Assembly: GCA_903822075.1 (NCBI GenBank)
Contig: CAIJNK010000016.1
Span: forward strand, 1-53,921
DNA: 53,921 bases
Direction of reading: 5' to 3'
DNA from: an uncultured bacterium
GTDB taxonomy: Bacteria; Patescibacteriota; Minisyncoccia; Phycocordibacterales; GWA1-40-21
Part shown: positions 15,633 through 24,600 of the stretch, in pieces
How the letters are laid out: the number at the start of each line of letters is the position of its first letter
Position numbering within the stretch: position 1 is the first letter of the stretch
Program-made: the position numbers and the translations under genes
Notes under the pieces: generated by a model
What the model was told of the DNA's origin: nothing
Seen by the model: the letters and a program-made list of their open reading frames with translations, nothing else
Databases searched by the model: none

Positions 15633-15754
15633 TTGCTTTGAAATATTTTTTATTAAACTTATCGATAGAGCGACCCCCTGCACTGGCTAAGAAACTACTT
15701 AAACCCGCGAGAACATCTACGACAAGGTCGAGTATAGCATAAATAACGAAAAAA

Positions 15755-15805
15755 GAAAGCACCCCAAATGCGGATAAGACATCTGGAGTGCTGGTAACCG
15801 CATTT
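15755..15805 (-). terminator. Terminator region with two interleaved, mutually exclusive stems
   Basis: Directly after the membrane protein stop codon, the minus strand has AAATGCGG, AGCACTCC, CCGCATTT, GGGGTGCT in that order, then TTTCTTTTTT. AAATGCGG pairs perfectly with CCGCATTT; AGCACTCC pairs at 7 of 8 positions with GGGGTGCT. The pairs cross, so only one stem (or a pseudoknot) can form. Confidence 0.65.
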
Positions 15806-15810
15806 TGGCT

Positions 15811-16251
15811 TTAAGAAAAGTAGAAGTGCCTGGCGCAGACCCACAAGGTCCGGAAACTGTAGACGAGACCAAATAGGGCCCCAATCCCGACCATTGGCCA
15901 ACCGGCTTTTGCCAGCGGAGTACCGACATGGTGGGGATTATTTTGGAAAATCAAACCGGCCATTACCAAAATAGAACAGATTGGCAAAAGCAGGAAGATT
16001 TTTGTTTCCGGCGATATAGCAATAAATACATAGGCAAAGATGGCAAGCTGGATCAGTGACACCAGCGCCGCAATAATGATTGGGACGATAAAGAGAACCG
16101 CTATCACCGCAAAGTCAAAGACGTTCTCATTTTTCTTTGCCTTTGGTTGGCAAAAGATGGCCATCAAAATTGCGCCGAGAATGTACCCTGCAAACCCAGC
16201 CCAGCAAACCTTCAAGACCTCATTCAAAAAGCTAGCGAGTTCGAACAACAT
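15811..16251 (-). CDS. Orphan four-helix membrane protein (146 aa)
   Basis: Four hydrophobic segments (about 15-33, 46-70, 72-98 and 112-132) with short loops; the last region contains HHVGTPLAKAGWPMVGIGA. No family recognised and no transporter signature. The start at 16251 has an excellent Shine-Dalgarno, AAGGAGG, a few nt upstream. Promoter at 16295-16322 (TTGCAA-16-TAGTCT). Single-gene unit ending in an unusual double hairpin. Confidence 0.75.
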   Translation of the reverse strand: MLFELASFLNEVLKVCWAGFAGYILGAILMAIFCQPKAKKNENVFDFAVIAVLFIVPIIIAALVSLIQLAIFAYVFIAISPETKIFLLLPICSILVMAGLIFQNNPHHVGTPLAKAGWPMVGIGALFGLVYSFRTLWVCARHFYFS

Positions 16252-16294
16252 ACAGACCTCCTTCTTTTTTTGGGGGAACCACTTTCTAACAAGA

Positions 16295-16322
16295 AGACTA
16301 CAACAAAACAGGATTTTTGCAA
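16295..16322 (-). promoter_or_regulatory. Predicted promoter of the four-helix membrane protein
   Basis: Minus strand TTGCAA (16317-16322), 16-nt spacer, TAGTCT (16295-16300); leader about 40 nt. Confidence 0.5.
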
Positions 16323-16326
16323 GACA

Positions 16327-17091
16327 TTAAAAGCCCCTGATTTTTGTTCTCTTTATTTTTAAAGCCAGAGCCGGGAAGCCGATTTCGGCACCGACAGCCT
16401 GGGCCAAAGCACGCATATAGGTGCCACTGGTACAAGAAACGGTGACAGTAAGGGTAGGCAGATTCTTGTCCGGAAAATCCTCAAGTGTCTTCTCCCATTT
16501 GGCCCAACACATATTTTGGCGGAAATTACCTTTAACGCTGAAGATGGATTCCAACGCAAAATCCCGCAGATATTTTTTCGATACAAAACCAAAAGACCGA
16601 AAACTTATTTTTTTTATCCTTACTTCTTTCACTGGCAAATCTCCATCCTCAATTCCCTCTTCCTTGCTTATCTCAAACAGAGGTCTTCCCCCGACAGTTT
16701 TTGAAGAAAATCTAGGATATTTTTGTTTGAAAGTTTTCTCAAACTTTTTCAACAATTTTTCAAAATCGGCCCTCTTGTAATTCCCCAATGCGTTAAAGGC
16801 GCCCTCTTTTTTTTCCTCAACCATTCCTAGCAAATCCATGCTATCTGTTCCAAAGCCGAATAGAATAATGAGCTCATATTCCTTATCCAAGCCCAGATAT
16901 TTTTCTTTCTGCTTGCATTCTTCCCCCGTCAGCACCAAAAGCACTCCAGTGGCCAGTGGATCTAGCCGCCCGGCATAGGTCATCTTCTCTCCTTCATACT
17001 CCGGATTCTCCGCTTGAAATCTTCTGATACATTCTAAGGGTGTTTCTCCAGGCTTTTTTTCTAGTTTTAGTACCGCTTGTTTCTGACTCAT
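16327..17091 (-). CDS. truB: tRNA pseudouridine(55) synthase
   Basis: 254 aa. The catalytic loop YAGRLDPLATGVLLV (about 40-54) holds the essential Asp of the pseudouridine synthase family; PGETPLECIRRF and a C-terminal SCTSGTYMRALAQAVG (family: SxGTYIRsLaxDlG) are also TruB-like. It converts U55 to pseudouridine in the T-loop of tRNAs. The start is fixed by a -10 box TATTGT 9 nt upstream with TTGTAA at 17-nt spacing. It diverges from hisS with only 22 bp between start codons. No PUA domain extension is present, as in short bacterial forms. Confidence 0.95.
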   Translation of the reverse strand: MSQKQAVLKLEKKPGETPLECIRRFQAENPEYEGEKMTYAGRLDPLATGVLLVLTGEECKQKEKYLGLDKEYELIILFGFGTDSMDLLGMVEEKKEGAFNALGNYKRADFEKLLKKFEKTFKQKYPRFSSKTVGGRPLFEISKEEGIEDGDLPVKEVRIKKISFRSFGFVSKKYLRDFALESIFSVKGNFRQNMCWAKWEKTLEDFPDKNLPTLTVTVSCTSGTYMRALAQAVGAEIGFPALALKIKRTKIRGF

Positions 17092-17129
17092 ATTTTAGAT
17101 ACAATACCTAAGTATGAATAAAATTACAA
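17077..17129. promoter_or_regulatory. Bidirectional promoter with one shared -10 box (truB/hisS)
   Basis: Plus strand (hisS): TTGTTT (17077-17082), 17 nt, TACAAT (17100-17105), 8 nt to ATG. Minus strand (truB): TTGTAA (17124-17129), 17 nt, TATTGT (17101-17106), 9 nt to ATG. The two -10 hexamers overlap by 5 bp, and each -35 lies inside the other gene's first codons. Both mRNAs should be leaderless. Confidence 0.7.
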
Positions 17130-18427
17130 ATAAAACCATCAAATTGAGCACCGAGGCCTACAAAGGCGTACGGGATTTTTACCCGGAAGACATGGCGGTG
17201 CAAAATTACATTTTTAGCATCTTCAAAAAAGTTTGTGAGAGTTATGGTTATAGCGAATATAATGCTTCTGTTTTGGAACCAGCTGACCTTTATCGCGCCA
17301 AGTCTGGGGAAGAAATTGTGAACGACCAAACTTATACTTTTACAGACCGCGGTGACCGCGAAGTAACTTTAAGGCCGGAAATGACTCCGACTGTGGCACG
17401 CATGGTTTCCGCTCGCCGCCAAGAGCTTCCTTTCCCCATACGTTGGTATTCCATTCCAAACCTATTCCGTTACGAGAAACCCCAAAAAGGCCGCCTGCGA
17501 GAACATTGGCAGTTGAACGTGGATTTGTTTGGCGTCAAAGATACTTCAGCCGAAGTAGAAGTCATTTCTCTTGCCTATTCCATCATGAAAGAAATTGGTC
17601 TAAAAGATACGGATTTTCAGATCCGCCTAAACAGCAGAAAGATCATGAATTTCATTCTGCAGGATTTACTGACTTTAGATGAAGAAACCGCTTACAAAAT
17701 TTCTAAACTGATTGATAAAAAAGATAAGCTTAGCTCAGAAGATTTTGATGCTGGCGTCAAAGAATTACTGACTGATAAAAGTGCCGAATTCCTAACCCTG
17801 ATTAACTCTAAGAATTTTGAGGAGTTTATTTCCCGCCTGCCGCAAACTCTGGAGGTATCTACCAAAGTGGATGAAATAAAAAACGTCATGGCCAGCTTAG
17901 AAAAACTGGGAATTACCAATACTATCTTTGATCAGACTTTGATGCGCGGTTTTGATTACTATACCGGTATTGTCTTTGAAGTATATGATAATAATCCCGA
18001 AAATCGTCGGGCGGTCTTTGGCGGTGGCCGGTATGATGATTTGCTCGCGATTTTTGACGGCGAGAAAGTTCCAGCTTTTGGTTTTGGCACCGGTGACGTA
18101 ATTATGAGGGATATTTTGGAAACCTATGACAAACTGCCGGAATATAAATCCAAAACTGCTTTGTATATCTGCACCATGGGTAAGGAATTCCAAGAATACG
18201 CCAATGAACTAGCTCAGAATTTACGTGAAGCCGGCCTAAACGTGGCAATAAATCTGACGGACAAAAAAGTGGGTGAACAAATAAAAAGTGCAGACAAGCA
18301 AAAAATTCCTTACATAATTTGTATTGGGGAGAACGAGATGAAATCAGGAGAATTTAAATTGAAGAATCTAAAATCTGGCGAGGAAAAAACCGTCAAAGAA
18401 ACAGATCTCGCCAATTCGCTGAAATAA
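17114..18427 (+). CDS. hisS: Histidyl-tRNA synthetase
   Basis: 437 aa. Class II motifs: GVRDFYPEDM near the N-terminus, motif 2 FRYEKPQKGRLREHWQ (about 113-128), the histidine-binding MRGFDYYTG (about 278-286), motif 3 GGGRYDDL with GFGTGDVI, and the C-terminal anticodon-binding domain (about 345-437). It charges tRNA-His. It is the first gene of a three-gene run: the next gene starts 4 nt after its stop. Leaderless promoter shared with truB. Confidence 0.98.
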   Translation: MNKITNKTIKLSTEAYKGVRDFYPEDMAVQNYIFSIFKKVCESYGYSEYNASVLEPADLYRAKSGEEIVNDQTYTFTDRGDREVTLRPEMTPTVARMVSARRQELPFPIRWYSIPNLFRYEKPQKGRLREHWQLNVDLFGVKDTSAEVEVISLAYSIMKEIGLKDTDFQIRLNSRKIMNFILQDLLTLDEETAYKISKLIDKKDKLSSEDFDAGVKELLTDKSAEFLTLINSKNFEEFISRLPQTLEVSTKVDEIKNVMASLEKLGITNTIFDQTLMRGFDYYTGIVFEVYDNNPENRRAVFGGGRYDDLLAIFDGEKVPAFGFGTGDVIMRDILETYDKLPEYKSKTALYICTMGKEFQEYANELAQNLREAGLNVAINLTDKKVGEQIKSADKQKIPYIICIGENEMKSGEFKLKNLKSGEEKTVKETDLANSLK

Positions 18428-18431
18428 TATC

Positions 18432-18812
18432 ATGATAGACAACGCCAAACTTTGGGCCGAAGGCCGGTATGTAGATTTATGGACTGTTCCGCATATCTTA
18501 GCGGGTGTAATTTTGGCCGCGGTTTTTAACTGGCTAGGAATTTCCTTCTGGCTGAATCTTCTCTTATCCTCCATTCTAATTATTAGCTGGGAATTTTTTG
18601 AATTACACTTTCTAAACGTTCACGAACACCTTTCAAACAAAGTCATGGATGTAGTGACCGGCTGGTTGGGTTTCTTTGTCATGTATATATTCATCGTTAA
18701 ATTTGGTATAACCGCAATAATTCCCTATCTCGTAGCCCTAACAGTTTTCTATCTGCTTTTGAATGCTTGGGGTTTTCTAGCTTACAAAAGAAGAAGATTA
18801 AATCAATTTTAA
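18432..18812 (+). CDS. Small multi-pass membrane protein
   Basis: 126 aa with four hydrophobic segments (about 20-36, 40-54, 74-90, 93-116) and a basic C-terminal tail KRRRL. Polar residues within the membrane region recur in the order PHILAG, WEFFE, N-KVMDVVTG, reminiscent of VanZ-like or DUF2238-like integral membrane proteins, but this is a loose resemblance. It starts 4 nt after hisS and ends 4 nt before an exonuclease gene, so it is translated from the hisS transcript. Confidence 0.75.
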   Translation: MIDNAKLWAEGRYVDLWTVPHILAGVILAAVFNWLGISFWLNLLLSSILIISWEFFELHFLNVHEHLSNKVMDVVTGWLGFFVMYIFIVKFGITAIIPYLVALTVFYLLLNAWGFLAYKRRRLNQF

Positions 18813-18816
18813 TAAC

Positions 18817-19389
18817 ATGCGTAAAATAATTTTCGATATCGAAACAGATGGAATTATTACTAATGTTGGTTCAAAGCAAGTCTTCCCAACCATGTATATT
18901 GTCTGCATCTATGACTCCTTGACCGATAAATATTCAAGTTACACCAAGGAACAGCTGAAAGATTTGTGGCCTATTTTGGAGAAAGCAGATTTGCTCATCG
19001 GTTATAACAGTGACAGTTTTGATGTTCCGATTTTGAACCGGTATTATTCCGGAGATTTGAGCAAGATTGCCAGTTTGGATTTATTATCTGAAATAAAAAA
19101 ATCCCTGGGTTATCGCATAAAAATGGACAGCGTGGCCGAAGCCACTTTGGGCCGAAAAAAGACCGGGCATGGCCTGGAAGCGATGGAGTGGTGGAAGCAG
19201 GGCCGATATGATGATGTGATTAAATACTGTACGGAAGACGTCCGCATTACTAAAGATATTTACGAATATGCTCTGAAAAACGGCGTCTTGAAATTCAAGG
19301 ACGGCAACACGGTGAAGGACATAAAACTAGACACTTCCAAATGGAATAAGAAAAGTGATTCTGCAATTACCCACACGTTGTTTGGATAG
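18817..19389 (+). CDS. DEDDy-type 3'-5' exonuclease (RNase H-like fold)
   Basis: 190 aa. Exo I FDIETDG gives Asp7 and Glu9; Exo II GYNSDSFDVPIL gives Asn64 and Asp69; Exo III YCTEDV gives Tyr137 and Asp141. These are the metal-binding acidic residues of the DEDDy family. There is no polymerase or helicase domain, so it is a stand-alone single-domain nuclease of the YprB/RNase_H_2 type. Substrate (DNA or RNA) cannot be told from sequence. Last gene of the hisS run; it ends 11 nt before the convergent LamG pseudopilin gene. Confidence 0.85.
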   Translation: MRKIIFDIETDGIITNVGSKQVFPTMYIVCIYDSLTDKYSSYTKEQLKDLWPILEKADLLIGYNSDSFDVPILNRYYSGDLSKIASLDLLSEIKKSLGYRIKMDSVAEATLGRKKTGHGLEAMEWWKQGRYDDVIKYCTEDVRITKDIYEYALKNGVLKFKDGNTVKDIKLDTSKWNKKSDSAITHTLFG

Positions 19390-19400
19390 TTTCTCTTTTC

Positions 19401-20276
19401 CTAGCGACTAGCAAAATTATGCGAGCTTAAAGTTTCAGCGTAGAGCTTGCCTACATCCATCGCCGTAAGGGCTTTTGTATATATAGCCGGATCATCAATA
19501 AGACCGTCAAAGGCTCCTGTTGAACCTAAATCCCAAGGATTGCTGTATGGATACTGTGCACTAATAGATAGAGCAACATTCCAATCTGAATTTACCCAAG
19601 TGCTTATCAGCTGTTTCCCTGAAGCCCTAAGCGCTCCGTCAACATAAATGTTTACGTTTCTTGAATCGTCAAAAGTGACGGTTAAGAATGACCATTTCCC
19701 TTTTGAGAAAACTGCCGGAGTTGCCAATAAGTAAGTACTATCTCCCTGAAGCCAGACTGTAACAGACCCGTTAGGCATATACTTAATATAATAATTATAC
19801 TCTCCGCCACCATTCCAAGGTTTTGAAAAAAGGTAACCGCCGTCATTTTCGGTAGAATTTGGTTTTATCCAAATAGCCAAGGTCATGTTACCGCCTTTAT
19901 ATTTGAAGTCCGGCTTGTCATTAATTCTTAAGTAATTATTTGAACCGTTAAGGGACACCGAGGAACCGGTTGACCAGGGAGAATCTGTTGACCAGTTTGT
20001 GAGACCTTGATAAAACATAAGAGTGGCCGTATTGCCATTTCCACTGGAATCAGTCAAAGAAGAACCTGTCCCCTCATCTAAATGCCACGCGCTTGCTGTC
20101 ATGTCCGCCTCAGCGTGGTAGACATTCGCGGAAAACTGCTTGGCACTACTTAGGCGAGCTTTTTCTTTAGCACTATTTAAGGAAGGAAGGATAATCGATA
20201 ATAATAGCGAAATAATGGAAAGCACCACCAATAATTCAATAAGGGTAAAGCCTCGTTTTAAACCTTTAATACTCAT
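19401..20276 (-). CDS. Prepilin-like protein with a LamG/concanavalin-type domain
   Basis: 291 aa from the ATG at 20276, fixed by TATAAT (20283-20288) 6 nt upstream with TTGGTC at 17-nt spacing. The class III signal KRG|FTLIE has Gly9 and Glu14, and a hydrophobic helix spans about 10-30. From about residue 60 there is a LamG-like jellyroll: AWHLDEGTGSSLTDSSGNGN, LAIWIKPN, WSFLTVTFD, NIYVDGALRAS, FDGLIDDPAIYTKALT. This is the usual CPR minor pilin or surface adhesin design: pilus-anchored carbohydrate or protein binding outside the cell. It converges with the exonuclease gene. Confidence 0.92.
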   Translation of the reverse strand: MSIKGLKRGFTLIELLVVLSIISLLLSIILPSLNSAKEKARLSSAKQFSANVYHAEADMTASAWHLDEGTGSSLTDSSGNGNTATLMFYQGLTNWSTDSPWSTGSSVSLNGSNNYLRINDKPDFKYKGGNMTLAIWIKPNSTENDGGYLFSKPWNGGGEYNYYIKYMPNGSVTVWLQGDSTYLLATPAVFSKGKWSFLTVTFDDSRNVNIYVDGALRASGKQLISTWVNSDWNVALSISAQYPYSNPWDLGSTGAFDGLIDDPAIYTKALTAMDVGKLYAETLSSHNFASR

Positions 20277-20335
20277 ACGTCTATTATACGTCATTGACTA
20301 AAATTGACCAAAAGTTTATGGGGTAAGTAAAACTC

Positions 20336-21199
20336 TTAACTATTGAGAAATAATAGGATAACAATCGCTAGAATAATCCGATAAATCCCAAAATAATTTA
20401 GAGAGTGATTTTTTAGGAATTTAAGGAGAAAGTGGATAGCAAAGAGGCCGGAAAGAAAGGCAAACAGGCTGGCCCAGAGGATGGAGGAACCTTGGGAGGT
20501 GAGACCACCGGATTTTATGATTTCCAAAAGTTTTAAGAGTCCGGAACCTAAGATAACCGGCAATGACAACAGGAAGGAAAAGCGAACCGCCGTTTCCCTG
20601 TTCAAATCAAGAAGCAGTCCGCCAGAAATGGTAGCGCCGGAACGGGAAAAACCGGGGAGTAGAGCCAAACACTGAAAACAACCAATCCAAAAACCTTTTT
20701 TCGGAGAAACGCCATAAGAACTCTCGGAGCGATTAGGTACTTCGTTAAGCAAGGAGAGTTCTTCTGATGTTTCTCTAATAAATTTTCTTTCCGCAAAATA
20801 AAATAGAATACTGCCGGCAATAAGAGAAATAGCAACAATCCAAGTCCCCCGGAAAACAGTGTCCATATATTTTTGTAACAACAAACCAAGAATAACAGCC
20901 GGGATGGAACCGATAATTATCGGTGAGATCAGGTTTTTGTATTTTTCCTCGGCCGGTTTTTTGGACACCCACGCGAATAAGGCAATAAGGATATTCATTA
21001 TGTCTCTCCAAAAATAACAGACTACCGCCAAACCGGCGGCGAGCTGAATAATGGCATCAAAGGACAGCGTGCCGGTAAGTGGCAAACCCATGATCTTTCT
21101 CGCCACTATCAAATGCCCGGATGAAGAAATAGGGATAAATTCGGTCAGACCTTCGACTAAACCTAAGATACTTGAATGTAAAAAATTCATAGTGACCAT
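20336..21199 (-). CDS. uppP: Undecaprenyl-diphosphatase
   Basis: 287 aa, polytopic. EGLTEFIPISSSGHLIVA (about 15-32) and PGFSRSGATISGGLL (about 179-193) carry the catalytic Glu and Arg/Ser residues of the BacA/UppP family. It dephosphorylates undecaprenyl pyrophosphate to recycle the lipid carrier for cell wall and polysaccharide export. Start at 21199 chosen because an AT-rich -10 (TTATAT) ends 6 nt before it; an ATG three codons later is possible. A non-conserved loop (about 140-165) is longer than in E. coli. Confidence 0.95.
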   Translation of the reverse strand: MVTMNFLHSSILGLVEGLTEFIPISSSGHLIVARKIMGLPLTGTLSFDAIIQLAAGLAVVCYFWRDIMNILIALFAWVSKKPAEEKYKNLISPIIIGSIPAVILGLLLQKYMDTVFRGTWIVAISLIAGSILFYFAERKFIRETSEELSLLNEVPNRSESSYGVSPKKGFWIGCFQCLALLPGFSRSGATISGGLLLDLNRETAVRFSFLLSLPVILGSGLLKLLEIIKSGGLTSQGSSILWASLFAFLSGLFAIHFLLKFLKNHSLNYFGIYRIILAIVILLFLNS

Positions 21200-21214
21200 C
21201 TTAACATATAATCT

Positions 21215-21242
21215 AAAGGCCGTCCTTGCGGGGACAGCCTTA
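21215..21242 (-). terminator. Hairpin terminator after the 103-aa orphan gene
   Basis: AAGGC-c-GTCC and GGAC-a-GCCTT around TTGCGGG; only a short T-rich stretch follows on the minus strand. Confidence 0.55.
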
Positions 21243-21250
21243 ACCTTTCC

Positions 21251-21562
21251 TTATTTGAGCACTTGACCATTGATAGTTACTGATCTTTGACTCAGATCGA
21301 TAACCACTTCCAGTCCATCAAGACTAAGAGTCATTGACGATCCAGTCTGACGCTCAAGAAGAGCTTGAATGTTACCAGTAAGCTCTGCCAGAGCAGACTT
21401 ATCGAGCAACAACTGTCCCGAACGGTCAGCAGGGATACCCCTCGGCCTCAATCCGGGCAGAACATCATCCATGATGACGTGAAGCCTCATGTCATAAGAG
21501 CAACTAATCTCTCTCACCATACCGGCATGAGTGATCGGAGGTATATCTTTATCATTCGCCAT
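21251..21562 (-). CDS. Orphan hypothetical protein (103 aa)
   Basis: Start at 21562 (MANDKDIPP) chosen from AAGGAG 8 nt upstream; the frame to 21607 lacks a ribosome-binding site. The protein is soluble. The C-terminal third has a regular beta pattern (SMTLSLDGLEVVIDLSQRSVTINGQVLK) and the middle holds a helix (LDKSALAELTGNIQALLE). No family recognised. Own promoter at 21615-21644 and a terminator hairpin. Confidence 0.7.
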   Translation of the reverse strand: MANDKDIPPITHAGMVREISCSYDMRLHVIMDDVLPGLRPRGIPADRSGQLLLDKSALAELTGNIQALLERQTGSSMTLSLDGLEVVIDLSQRSVTINGQVLK

Positions 21563-21614
21563 AAAATGCTCTCCTTGTAAAAAACTGAGAAATAACAACC
21601 CAAGCAATTATTTC

Positions 21615-21644
21615 ACACTATCCCTTTAAAGCAAAGATTGACAA
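21615..21644 (-). promoter_or_regulatory. Predicted promoter of the 103-aa orphan gene
   Basis: Minus strand TTGTCA (21639-21644), 18-nt spacer, TAGTGT (21615-21620); leader about 45 nt. Confidence 0.5.
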
Positions 21645-21646
21645 AA

Positions 21647-24600
21647 TCAGCTCAACAAATCTTCTTCAAAAGCCTTGATACCCTCCACATTCTTGGAATA
21701 TTTACTGACGTCCGGCAAATCCAAGTTCATGATTTTCTGGTAGACAACACTGATTAGCTTTTTCAATCGGTCCACCTCCTCAGTGGTTATTTCCTTTTGC
21801 AAAGAAATTGTCCGCCCATCTTTAGGCTCAATAAAATCCAGCCGTCCTTTGGTGACTTTTAATTTATCGGCCAGTTGCCGAGAATCCTCCACTAAAATCT
21901 TATAGTAGGTGAGTTGTCTTTGGTAATCAAGACTTTTTTTCTTTTTATACGGATCACCTTCTTCCCAGGATTGCAGTGGCTTACCGGTCTTATAATCCAG
22001 CACTTCACACTGTCCCAGTCCCAAATCAATAATCCGATCAATCTTTCCCGACAAATGTGCTCCATCCACCAAAACTCCCTGTTCTTTGAAATCAAACTCC
22101 ACTATGTCCTTGTTGGTAAAAGTACTTTTACGGGATTCAAAATAGACGGCCAGGTCCGAATAACCCTTACTAATATAAAAATCAAAATCGCGTGGCGCCA
22201 AACGTTCCTTTTTCAAAAAATCTCCAAACCAAGAAAGGAGCTCCTTCGGTTCCGGCAAGCAATTTTCATTTTTTAAATATCGAGAAATTTTTTCTAAGGT
22301 GTGGTGCACGGCTGAACCATAAGAGCTTGGGCCAGTTTTGGCTTGAGGGAAATGTAGAAGGTTTTGTTCTAGCCAATATTGCGGTCCGCCTTTTTCCACA
22401 TCCAAAAAATTATTCAAATGAGTGATTGGCATCTGATAGTCGGTGAGCAAGGATTTTAGTAATTTTTCTTCCGAACCCATAAAAGGTGGAGTGTGGTACG
22501 ACAGCCAAGAAGCCGTCAACACCTCGTGTGCCTCCGGCACTTCCTCGTTTTCTTTTTCAACCGGTCCGAAATATACCTGACGTAAGGCTTCATTTTTCAT
22601 TACCGCTTCCTCACCCTCCTCAGCAATCAAGAAGCGCAGTTTGTCCGAACTCCCACCGTCTTCTTTTTGAAGATATGAAGTTAAATACAGATTCACTTTG
22701 GCACGCGTCAGGGCTACGTAGAACAAGCGGAGTTGGTCATCCTCAGTATCCCCAGCCGGCCGAACAGGCAGATTACTCGGTAAAGTCAATTTATTTGGTA
22801 CTGGCCGTCCAGCCCAAACGTCTTCCTGACAAGACAAAACAAAAACCGTTTCAAATTCCAAACCTTTGGCTTTGTGAGCGGTTAAAAGATTCACCGCTCC
22901 ACCGAGCTTGGCAAAAGGACTTTGATCATTCAGGGCGATATTATTCTTTTCGTGCAAGTCAGTAAATTCTACCAAATCCTTGAGGGATAATATCTCCCCC
23001 ACTTTATATTCCCGCAGAGCATTTACAAAAACACGCAGACTCGATAGAAATGCCAGGTATTCCGCTTGGGCATGCTCAAATTTTTTCTTGTTGAAATAAT
23101 AGTCCTTGAAATTTCCACTGATCATTTTATCCAACACTTGCTCCAACGGTTCAACCTGCGCCACTGTCCCAAGATCAATCAAGAACTTCGCAATTCCGAC
23201 CACTCTTTTATCAGCTGAATCAAGCATAACCTGGAGCCAGGTTTGACCTAACTCTCCCCGTCTTGCCGCCAAAGATATTCGCCAAACCGCTTCCCTATCT
23301 ACTTGCCAAAAAGGGAAACTTAAGATCTGCGGCAAATATTCATCCGCTTCATCCGTATTTTTATCCGCCAAAGTCTTCACAAATTTAGCCAGAATAATCA
23401 ACTGGGCAATGTGCGGCTCTTTGAAAACATTCTGCTCGCGTTCATAGCAGATCGGAACGCCTACCGCCTGCAAATACGGCACGAGCGCCTGAAGCTGCTT
23501 ATGCTTACGGGCAATCACCGCCATGTCCTCCGGTTGTTCACCAGCATCTATTTTCTTCTTGATTTCCCGAGAAATAAAATGATACTCATGGGCTTGGGTA
23601 GGAAACTCTTTCTGCTTAATGTTTCCCTTCTTTAATTTTGGGTTTGAAGATACCAGATTTTTCTCAATTTCCGGCAGTAATTTTTCCAATCTCTCTTCTC
23701 CCTTCTTGATGATATGCGAAGCCACGTCCAGAATATCTTGCGTGGAGCGGTAATTGTCTGTCATGGTTACTATCTCCACGTCCTTGAATAATTTCTTAAA
23801 ATTCAAAATGTTGGACAGCTCCGCCCCTTGGAATTTATACACCGCCTGATCATCATCGCCCACCGCCATGATATTGGGTCGGCCTTCATTGACTGGCGCA
23901 TCCGTAATATAGCGAAGCAGGCGCATCTGGGCGTCATTGGTATCCTGAAATTCATCCACTAAAACATACTGATATTGCTCCTGAATTTCATAACGTAAAC
24001 TCCGATTATTTTTTAAAGCTGTGACCACGTCCAAAATCATGTCATCAAAATCATAGTAACCTTTACCATACATTGTCGTCCGGTATTTAGTGTAAATATC
24101 CGCCACTGCGAGCATTTTCATTATATTCAATGAATCACGGAGCAAGCTTTGGCCATCATTATCTTTACGTAACCACTTTTGCTTCCAGGCGCTTAAGGGA
24201 GTCATCTTTCCCACCTTAATTGCTTCATCTACTGCCAATTTTAACGATTCAGTGATAACAACCGATACCGGTGAGAAAAATTCTGAAACAAAATCTTTCT
24301 TGTCTTCCGCAGCAATCGTAAGCAACCGGTCCACAGCTTCACCGATTTTATTCAAATTATCTTTTGCCAACCGATCAGACAAATGAGCGCTAATAACAGA
24401 ATCTATTTTAGCCAGGGATTTTTGATTATGTTTTAAAATTTTCTCAAACTCTTCCGGGTCCAAACCGGCCTTTTTTAAATAACCAACAACTGCTAGAACA
24501 TCTCTCAGGTAGACAAAACCTTGTTCGGGATGATAAGAGGATAAAGGATGGTCATGCGGCATTTTTTCAAAAATTTCTTCCATGATTTGCACCTGAGCCA

